Shown piece after piece: positions 54,964 to 64,000 of a DNA stretch of 64,000 nucleotides. Position numbers and translations under genes: made by a program. The notes below the pieces were generated by a model that saw nothing but the letters and a program-made list of their open reading frames with translations, searched no databases and had not been told where the DNA came from. Position 1 is the stretch's first letter, and every line of letters starts with the position of its first letter. This DNA comes from Janthinobacterium sp. 1_2014MBL_MicDiv (lineage in GTDB: Bacteria > Pseudomonadota > Gammaproteobacteria > Burkholderiales > Burkholderiaceae_D). The stretch is from assembly GCF_001865675.1 (NCBI RefSeq), contig NZ_CP011319.1, positions 5,456,001-5,520,000 of the forward strand, written 5' to 3'.

Positions 54964-55581
54964 TTAACGTTCGGCGGGCTGGATGAACACCACGCCCTGG
55001 CCTGTGAATTTATGCTGGTACGACTCGCCCGAACTCTGGCCGATCATCGTGCGCCAATTGACGTCGAAGACGAATTCCTGGCGGATGTCGCCCTTGAAGC
55101 CGACGAAGGCGTCCGGGTCCACGCGCAGCGGGTGCGCGGGCGTCACTTCCAGCATGATCAGGTTGCCGCGCGAAATGACGGCCAGGTTGCCATGGCCTTC
55201 GACGGTGGTGGAAAACAGGCCCTGGCCCGAGCTGGCGCCGCGCAGGCCGGCAAAGCTGGTGCCCGTCTTCAGGCTCGTGTCGTAGGCCAGCAGGCTGCTG
55301 CTTTCGATGGTCAGCTTTTCGCCCGCCAGCGCAATGACGGTGATTTCCGCCGCATTCTGTGCGAAAAACACGGTGCCGCTGCCGGACGCCTGCATCACCT
55401 GCATGCCTTCGTTCGTCACCTTGCGCTTGAGCGCGCCAAGGATGCCCTCGCCACCGAGCAGGGATTTTTCAAATTTGATGCTGCCCGTATAGGCGACCAT
55501 GGCGCCGGCGATGGCCAGCACTTTTTCATCCTGCAGGCGCACTTCCAGCAGGCGGTCGGTATTGGTGCGGAAACTGGTCAC
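54964..55581 (-). CDS. AIM24 family protein (first of three)
   Basis: From a GTG start at 55579-55581, with GGGGAG ten bases upstream, this 205-residue paralogue reads VTSFRTNTDRLLEVRLQDEK, AMVAYTGSIKFEKSLLGG, GTSFAGLRGASSGQGLFST and ends KFTGQGVVFIQPAER. The frame continues upstream to 55725, but that part looks non-coding (Arg/Ala-rich, shadow-like). It leads a three-gene AIM24 operon and is divergent in function from the subtilase gene beyond a terminator. Confidence 0.83.
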   Translation of the reverse strand: MTSFRTNTDRLLEVRLQDEKVLAIAGAMVAYTGSIKFEKSLLGGEGILGALKRKVTNEGMQVMQASGSGTVFFAQNAAEITVIALAGEKLTIESSSLLAYDTSLKTGTSFAGLRGASSGQGLFSTTVEGHGNLAVISRGNLIMLEVTPAHPLRVDPDAFVGFKGDIRQEFVFDVNWRTMIGQSSGESYQHKFTGQGVVFIQPAER

Positions 55582-55687
55582 GCGCGACTCCCCAAGAATG
55601 CCAGGCCACAAAGCCATGGCTGACCGACAAGATACCGGCGCCGCCGACGCCGCGCAAGCGCTATTCCTGGCGAACGGGGGCCGCCCA

Positions 55688-55718
55688 TAAAAAAAGGCGT
55701 GCCCGGAGGCACGCCTTG
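55688..55718 (-). terminator. Intrinsic terminator after the subtilase gene
   Basis: Read on minus, AAGGCGTGCC and GGCACGCCTT form a ten-base-pair stem around TCCG, followed by a run of T. It lies 19 bases after the subtilase stop and isolates the AIM24 operon. Confidence 0.9.
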
Positions 55719-55736
55719 CGCTCAATCAAGCCGCGT

Positions 55737-58901
<3,165 letters not shown>

Positions 58902-58903
58902 GC

Positions 58904-59725
58904 TCAGGCTCCTTGCACGGTGGCGGTGGCGACGGCCTTGGCGGCGCGGCGGCGCGAGACCATGCCGATGGCGCCCAGTCCTGCCAGCAGCAGCAGGTAG
59001 GTCGACGGTTCCGGCACGGCGCTGACATTGATGTTGTCGAGCGCGAACTGGCCCTGGTTAAACGCGGGGAAATCGAGCGAGTTGCTGCAAATGCCGCTCT
59101 CGTTGAAGATGCAGGCATTGAAAGTCAGGCCCGTGAAGGCGTAATTGCTGAAGCCGCTCAACAGCGAGGCGCTCTGGAAATAGTAATTGCCATCGCTGCC
59201 CTGGCCCGGGAACGCCAGCGAGGTATTGATCACCTGGCCGTTGGTCAGGGTACCGCTCAGCTGCAGCTGGCCCCAATTCTGGTTCGGCAAGCCGGAGATG
59301 GGAGCGATGAAGGAATAGTCGAAACCGGTGAGGCTGAAAGCCTGGTGGTCGGCACGGGAAAAATTCACGCCGCCATCGTTGAGGATGGCCAGGTAGTTGC
59401 CGGTGCCGCCTTGCGGACAAGCGGCGATATCGCACGAGGATGCCGCGCGGCCATCGAGGATGGCGCCCACGCCGCTGACGCCGCCGCCAGCGGCCGTGGT
59501 CGGATCGGCAAGAAACAGCAGGTTGTAGCTCGACGTATTGAGCGTCTGGCCGCTTGCATAAATATCGGGGCGCAGCGAGTCGAAACTGATGACATCCGCC
59601 ATGGCCGGTGCCGCGGATAGCAGCGCCAGCGTGGCAAGAGCGGAAAACAGGGTTTTGCGACCGCGGGTAGCGGATGGGTGAGGAGCGGCGGGCGATACCC
59701 GCGCTGCATACGATGAGCGATTCAT
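58904..59725 (-). CDS. PEP-CTERM sorting-domain protein
   Basis: The 273-residue exported protein has a signal peptide (about 22-43, ending APAMADV) and a C-terminal PEP-CTERM tail: VPEPSTYLLLLAGLGAIGMV followed by SRRRAAK. This tail is recognised by exosortase, which anchors or releases such proteins at the surface. The middle is Gly/Ser/Asn-rich beta-sandwich-like (LDNINVSAVPEPS), as in other members. It is the first gene of a two-gene unit with the subtilase. AAGGGA precedes the ATG. Confidence 0.9.
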   Translation of the reverse strand: MNRSSYAARVSPAAPHPSATRGRKTLFSALATLALLSAAPAMADVISFDSLRPDIYASGQTLNTSSYNLLFLADPTTAAGGGVSGVGAILDGRAASSCDIAACPQGGTGNYLAILNDGGVNFSRADHQAFSLTGFDYSFIAPISGLPNQNWGQLQLSGTLTNGQVINTSLAFPGQGSDGNYYFQSASLLSGFSNYAFTGLTFNACIFNESGICSNSLDFPAFNQGQFALDNINVSAVPEPSTYLLLLAGLGAIGMVSRRRAAKAVATATVQGA

Positions 59726-60182
59726 TCTATTCCCTTGATTGTTGTGGATAGAGAGGTCGGCAGGTCTGTGCCCGCTTTCAGCTTTTTCACAAAAGTGTCA
59801 ACAAATATAGCAAATCACATAAAACAAATAACATATTTTTAATATCGTTTATTTATTTTTTATCTAACTTCCCGAAACTTTGTTTTGTTTTCCCTATGAA
59901 AGTTTGTCCATTCTCGACGTTACATTCAAACAACAATTTCCTTGTCGTCAAACGTGCGCACCGGCATGCGGACACAACTTCGGATAAGCTCGAAAACCGC
60001 GCCTGGCGTCATGGCCGGATCGCGGCGCCACCTCGCGTCGGTGCGGCGCAGCGTCACATCGCGGTACACCTGTTCCATCCTGGAACAGGCATCACGGCCC
60101 CTTCGCGCGCCGGCCCCGCCCCACGGCCGGTGGCATGAAGATTGCACAACCTCGGCATTACCGTGCTCAGGGAGCGTGCATC
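59726..60182 (+). other. Divergent intergenic region of PEP-CTERM and histidine kinase genes
   Basis: The left half (about 59790-59900) is strikingly A/T-rich for this genome (runs such as TTTATTTATTTTTTATC) and may bind nucleoid proteins or hold the promoter of the PEP-CTERM/subtilase unit. The right half is GC-rich and carries a perfect palindrome at 60069-60089. I see no supported protein gene; open frames here have no recognisable content. Confidence 0.5.
60069..60089. promoter_or_regulatory. Perfect inverted repeat upstream of the kinase gene
   Basis: CCTGTTCCA (60069-60077) and TGGAACAGG (60081-60089) are exact complements separated by TCC. It lies 93 bases before the kinase start. The size fits a dimeric regulator such as the adjacent NarL-type protein, though a stem-loop role is possible. 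Confidence 0.5.
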
Positions 60183-61112
60183 ATGGAATACGATCAACTT
60201 GGCGCCCAGGCAAGCGCGCGCTCCCGGCCACGCCGGGCCGTTTTGCTGTGCGGCACGCTGGCGCTGGCGCTGGCATTTTTCCTGCTGGCCGCCAGGCTGG
60301 ACCTGGCCGAGCGGCTGGCGCATGCGCTGCGGCGCCAGGAACACTGGCAACTCGATGAACTGGCCCTGAGCCTGCTGTTGCTGGCGTTGGCGCTGGCCGG
60401 CTGCGCCCTGTGGCGCGGGCGCCAGGTGGCCGCCCTGCTGGCGCACAACCGCGCCCTGACGCAGCGCCTGCTGCGCGCCCAGGAAGACGAGCGCTGTGCG
60501 CTGGCGCGTGAATTGCACGATGAAGTGGGGCAAAACTGCACGGCCATCCGCGCGGCCGCCAGCTACATCCTGCGCGCCGGTGCCGGCGACCAGGCCAATG
60601 TGCAAGCTAGCGCGGCCAGTATCGCCGGCGCCGCCGAAGCGCTGCACGCGATGGTGCGCAGCATGCTGCGCCGGCTGCGCCCGCCCGTGCTCGACAGCCA
60701 GGGCCTGGAGGCGGCCCTGCAGGCGCTGTGCGACGGCTGGGCCGCGCAGCACGGCATCGCCTGCCATTTCGCGCCGCACGCCATTCCGGCCGACCTCGAC
60801 GACGGCACGGCCATCGCCATCTACCGCCTGGTGCAGGAAGGCTTGACGAACGTGGCGCGGCACGCGGGCGCCCGCCGCGCCACGGTGGAATTGCGCGCCG
60901 ATGCGCACGGCACCTTGCACCTGGCCATCGAAGACGATGGCCATGGCTTGCGCCAGGACAAAACGGAAGCTGGCGGCTTCGGCATGCTGGGCATGCGCGA
61001 GCGCGTGGCGGGCCTGCGCGGCCATATCCACTGGATCAGCACGCTGGGTCGTGGCTTGCGCATCGAAGTGGCGATGCCGCTGGCGGGCGTCGCGCCACGG
61101 TGGGCCGCATGA
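60183..61112 (+). CDS. NarL-type sensor histidine kinase (HisKA_3)
   Basis: The 309-residue membrane kinase has two helices (about 19-37 and 60-77), no large periplasmic domain, and a HisKA_3 domain with phospho-His112 in ARELHDEVGQN. The ATPase part has EGLTNVARHAGA (N box), EDDGHGL and GGFGMLGMRERV. The ATG at 60183 was chosen for the membrane start and GGAG upstream. It overlaps the response regulator by four bases (ATGA). The short sensor suggests it detects a membrane or cytosolic cue. Confidence 0.9.
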   Translation: MEYDQLGAQASARSRPRRAVLLCGTLALALAFFLLAARLDLAERLAHALRRQEHWQLDELALSLLLLALALAGCALWRGRQVAALLAHNRALTQRLLRAQEDERCALARELHDEVGQNCTAIRAAASYILRAGAGDQANVQASAASIAGAAEALHAMVRSMLRRLRPPVLDSQGLEAALQALCDGWAAQHGIACHFAPHAIPADLDDGTAIAIYRLVQEGLTNVARHAGARRATVELRADAHGTLHLAIEDDGHGLRQDKTEAGGFGMLGMRERVAGLRGHIHWISTLGRGLRIEVAMPLAGVAPRWAA

Positions 61113-61780
61113 GCACGGGCATCGGCGTGGCCGCGCGGCCGATCCGCGTGATGCTGGTCGACGACCACCCGGTCGTGCGCTCGGGCTACCGCCGCCTGCT
61201 GGAACAGGGCGCCGATATCGCCGTCGTGGCCGAAGCGGGCAATGGCGAGGCGGCGTATGCCCTGCATGGACAACACGCGCCCGACGTCTGCGTGACGGAC
61301 CTGTCCATGCCCGGCATCGGCGGCCTGGAATTGCTGCGCAAGCTGATCGCCCGCGACGCCGGCGCCCGCGTGCTGGTGTTCACCATGCACGACACGCCCC
61401 AGCTGATCGCGCGCGCGCTCGACGGCGGCGCCTGCGGCTTCGTCAGCAAGCAGGCCGATCCGGAGCACCTGGTCGAAGCCGTGCGCGCCGCCCATGCGGG
61501 CCGCCGCTACCTGGACCCGCACAGCGCGCCCGGCGTGCGGCATGACACGGCCGGCGCGGAAATGCAGCGCTTGAGCAGCCTGAGCCAGCGCGAGTTCGAA
61601 ATCTTCCGCCTGCTGGCCCAAGGTCGCAGCGCCGCCGACTGCGCCCGCCTGCTGCACCTGAGCAGCAAGACGGTGGCCAACCACCAGACGTGCATCAGGG
61701 ACAAGCTCGACGTGGCCGGTCCCGCCGCCCTCGTCCACCTGGCGCTGCGCCATCGCGTCATCGAACACATCCACCCTTAA
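61109..61780 (+). CDS. NarL/FixJ-family response regulator
   Basis: The 223-residue regulator has a receiver domain with acidic pair D18/D19 (MLVDDHPVVR), phospho-acceptor D64 (VCVTDLSMPG) and the conserved Lys in FVSKQ. The C-terminal LuxR-type HTH spans about 155-215 (LSQREFEIFRLLAQGRSAAD, SSKTVANHQTCIRDKL). It is the partner of the preceding kinase. Targets are unknown; the divergent PEP-CTERM/subtilase genes are plausible. Its stop overlaps the stop of the convergent receptor gene. Confidence 0.92.
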   Translation: MSTGIGVAARPIRVMLVDDHPVVRSGYRRLLEQGADIAVVAEAGNGEAAYALHGQHAPDVCVTDLSMPGIGGLELLRKLIARDAGARVLVFTMHDTPQLIARALDGGACGFVSKQADPEHLVEAVRAAHAGRRYLDPHSAPGVRHDTAGAEMQRLSSLSQREFEIFRLLAQGRSAADCARLLHLSSKTVANHQTCIRDKLDVAGPAALVHLALRHRVIEHIHP

Positions 61781-64000
61781 AACGCGTAACGCATGTCCAC
61801 ATTGATCGCACGCGGCGCGCCGGCCGCATAAAAGGTCGCGTTGACCATCGGATATGCGCCCCCCACGGCCGGCAGCGGCCGCGCGGCGAAGTTGCCGTTG
61901 GCGTCGAAACCCGTCGCGCCCAGCTGGGCGGCCGTGGCGTACTTGCGGTCGAACAGGTTGCTCACCTGGGCAAACACGCTGAGCCGGGGCGTCAGCTGGT
62001 ATCTGCCATTCAGCTCGACCACGGCGTAGCCGCCGCTCTTGCCCGCGCCCAGGTAGGACGCGCCGCCCGGCTGGTGCCGGTTGTTTTCATTGCCGCGCGC
62101 ATACGCGCCCGACACGGCCGTCATGGCCAGTCCCAGCGTCCAGTCGCGTCCGCCCGCGTAATCCACGTGCGCCTTCAGGAGATGGCTGGGCGTCAGGGGA
62201 ATCCGGTTGCCCGGCGCGATGACGATATGGCCTTCCAGGCCGGGGGCTTCCGCATCGCTGCTGCTGTTGGCGCTGCCGTTGACGGTTTCGCGGCTTTGGT
62301 ACGTTGCCTGCAGCCACGTGTAGTTGACGCCGAAATCCAGTCCCCCTTCCTTGCCATCGAGCGCCAGTTCCACGCCCTGGTGGCGCGTCTTGCCGAAATT
62401 TTTGAAGTAGCCGAAACCGGCCTGGTTGTCGGCCACGAACAGGATGTCGTCATGGTTTTCCGCGCGAAATACGCCCGCGCTCCACTTCGCCATGCTGCCC
62501 CACTGGCCGCGCACGCCCGCTTCCCACGTCTTCGTCACCACCTGTTTCAGGGGCGGGTCGCCGGCCATGGCGTTCGGCAATCGGCATGGGTTCTCCGGGT
62601 CGGCGCAACCGAGCTCGATGGCCGTCGGCGTGCGGCTGCCTTCGTTGTAGCCGAGGTAGGCGCTGCTGCCCGCGGCCGGCGCGTAGGCCAGGCCGATGGC
62701 GGGATTGAAGCGGCTGTAGCGGTGGTCGCCGTCGAGCGAACCGCTGCCGCCGCCGGGCGTGATGGCATCGCGGTTGCGCACCGTGCTGCGGTTGTAGCGG
62801 CCCGACACGGTCAGGGTCAGGTCTTGATTGAACGCCATGCTGTCGCTCGCATACACGCTCCATGTGCGCATGCGCCCGCGCAAGTCGACGCGGTTGTCCA
62901 CGGGCGTGCCATCGTCGTCGATCTGCGTGCCGTCGGCAAAGAAATTCACGGGCGTGATGCTGCGGTCCGGATTCAGATAGCCGAACTGGCTGGTCTGGCG
63001 GAACGTGGCGTGGCTCGCATCATAGGCGGCGCCGCCCGTGACGGCATGGCGCGTGCCCGCCACGCCGGCCAGCCAGGTGAATTGGCCGGAAAAGCCATGG
63101 TTGTCCTGCTGCGTATGACTGCGGTTGAGCATGCCGTTGCATTTCTCGGCCGGCTCGTCGTTCAGCAAGACATTGGCTATGCAGCGCCACTTGGGAAACG
63201 GCGTGTTGCCCGCGTTCGCCCCGCTGGCGGGAAAACCCGCATAGCCGGCCGCCGCCAGGGCGGCCCGCTCGGCCGCGCCCGGCTGGTAGACGGACTGGTC
63301 CAACGACTCGTCGTTCAGGTCGCCATTAAACGTGTGTGTGTCGATCTTGCGGTAATACGCATTGGCGGACAACAGCAAGCTGTCGCTGGCCTGGTGCCTG
63401 GCCGTCAGGTTCAGCATGGTCGCCCTGTTCTGCGTCAAGTCCGGCTTCGTGTAGACGCTGCGGTAATCGCGCGCCAGCAGGCGCTGTTCCTGTAAGCCAT
63501 TGCCCGTCAGCGCATTGTCCGCATGCGCCAGCGTGGCGGCGACCTGCGTGCGCGCATCGCTCCAGCCCAGCTTGCCAAAGGCCTGGCGCACGTCCGACGG
63601 CGAATCGTCGCGCCAGCCCTCTTCCTTGTAACGGTTGCCCGTCACATACCAGTGCCAGCCCTGCGCATTGCTGCCGCCGTGCTCGAACTCCACGCCGCGC
63701 CGTTGATTGGCGCCCAGGCGCGCCTCGACGGCCGTGCCGGGGCTGTTCCTGCCATCCTTGCTCTGGATGGCCAGCGCGCCGCCCAGGGTGTTCAAGCCGA
63801 ACAGCGGGTTCGAGCCCGGCATCAGGGTCAGCGAGGCGATTGCCATGCGCGGGATCAGGTCCCAGCTGACGACGTCGCCAAACGGCTGGTTCAAGCGCAT
63901 GCCGTCGAGGTAGACGGAGAGGCCCTGCGGCGTGCCCAGCAATGGCGACGCCGTGTAGCCGCGGTAGCTGACGTCAGGCTGGAACGGGTTGTTCTGCACC
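61777..64000 (-). CDS. TonB-dependent outer-membrane receptor (C-terminal part)
   Basis: More than 740 residues are visible; the start lies beyond the window. The plug domain is seen at the right (GTPQGLSVYLDGMRLNQPFG, SLTLMPGSNPLFGLNTLGG) and the 22-strand barrel continues to the C-terminus, ending INVDMRYAF with the terminal aromatic needed for barrel assembly. The region near VSNLFDRKYAT is the standard TonB-receptor signature. The loop with CADPENPCRLPN has a Cys pair. The substrate is unknown and could be a siderophore, haem, vitamin or sugar. Confidence 0.92.
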   Translation of the reverse strand, partial: VQNNPFQPDVSYRGYTASPLLGTPQGLSVYLDGMRLNQPFGDVVSWDLIPRMAIASLTLMPGSNPLFGLNTLGGALAIQSKDGRNSPGTAVEARLGANQRRGVEFEHGGSNAQGWHWYVTGNRYKEEGWRDDSPSDVRQAFGKLGWSDARTQVAATLAHADNALTGNGLQEQRLLARDYRSVYTKPDLTQNRATMLNLTARHQASDSLLLSANAYYRKIDTHTFNGDLNDESLDQSVYQPGAAERAALAAAGYAGFPASGANAGNTPFPKWRCIANVLLNDEPAEKCNGMLNRSHTQQDNHGFSGQFTWLAGVAGTRHAVTGGAAYDASHATFRQTSQFGYLNPDRSITPVNFFADGTQIDDDGTPVDNRVDLRGRMRTWSVYASDSMAFNQDLTLTVSGRYNRSTVRNRDAITPGGGSGSLDGDHRYSRFNPAIGLAYAPAAGSSAYLGYNEGSRTPTAIELGCADPENPCRLPNAMAGDPPLKQVVTKTWEAGVRGQWGSMAKWSAGVFRAENHDDILFVADNQAGFGYFKNFGKTRHQGVELALDGKEGGLDFGVNYTWLQATYQSRETVNGSANSSSDAEAPGLEGHIVIAPGNRIPLTPSHLLKAHVDYAGGRDWTLGLAMTAVSGAYARGNENNRHQPGGASYLGAGKSGGYAVVELNGRYQLTPRLSVFAQVSNLFDRKYATAAQLGATGFDANGNFAARPLPAVGGAYPMVNATFYAAGAPRAINVDMRYAF

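Overview
The window comes from a GC-rich betaproteobacterium, most likely an Oxalobacteraceae member close to Janthinobacterium, Massilia or Duganella. The supporting signs are the rRNA sequences and operon order, a DUF1840 protein, a trp cluster led by trpE behind rpe-gph, a PEP-CTERM protein with a short VPEP-type tail, and many GGDEF proteins. The genus is inferred, because no database was searched.

Layout. (1) 1-6541: the end of an unidentified gene, a DUF1840 gene, then a complete rRNA operon on the minus strand in the order 16S - tRNA-Ile - tRNA-Ala - 23S - 5S - 5S. The two 5S genes are identical and each has its own terminator. The operon has a sigma70 promoter, two boxA antitermination sites and both RNase III processing stems. 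(2) 6542-11142: enoyl-CoA hydratase, an MFS exporter, a universal stress protein behind a perfect FNR/ANR box, mltA and apaG. (3) 11306-16948: rpe-gph, then trpE-trpG-trpD-trpC. A previously unlisted trp leader peptide (four Trp codons among its last eleven sense codons) and an attenuator lie in the gph-trpE gap. (4) 16969-29405: a TonB-C-like lipoprotein, two paralogous membrane diguanylate cyclases, and a minus-strand set made of iorA-iorB (molybdenum hydroxylase), a MocA-like cytidylyltransferase and an M61 peptidase. dsbC, a UbiH-type monooxygenase, a luciferase-like monooxygenase and dkgB follow. (5) 29592-39052: two identical tRNA-Phe genes bracket DUF2058, psiF, a second TonB-C-like lipoprotein, a GGDEF-EAL protein with a LOV-like domain that lacks the photoactive Cys, an S9 peptidase, a dihaem cytochrome-c peroxidase and two hypothetical proteins. 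(6) 39282-53426: a surface lipoprotein with three 122-residue repeats, fadE, DUF1059, a Tet-type MFS pump divergent from a TetR regulator with two identical operators, trhP, a DUF819 permease, gdhA, a flavin reductase, a DUF2807 protein and an ECHDC3-like crotonase without its catalytic glutamates. (7) 53564-64000: three tandem AIM24 genes, a subtilase/PEP-CTERM pair, a NarL-type two-component system and the C-terminal part of a TonB-dependent receptor.

Most of the window is core chromosome. I see no prophage, IS element, CRISPR array or defence island, and I do not claim a wholly new system. The most informative finds are regulatory: the trp attenuator, the FNR-controlled usp promoter, the paired TetR operators and several unexplained perfect palindromes. 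Next are protein oddities: the Cys-less LOV-like domain, the crotonase lacking both catalytic residues, the AIM24 triplet, and the subtilase/PEP-CTERM pair next to a two-component system.
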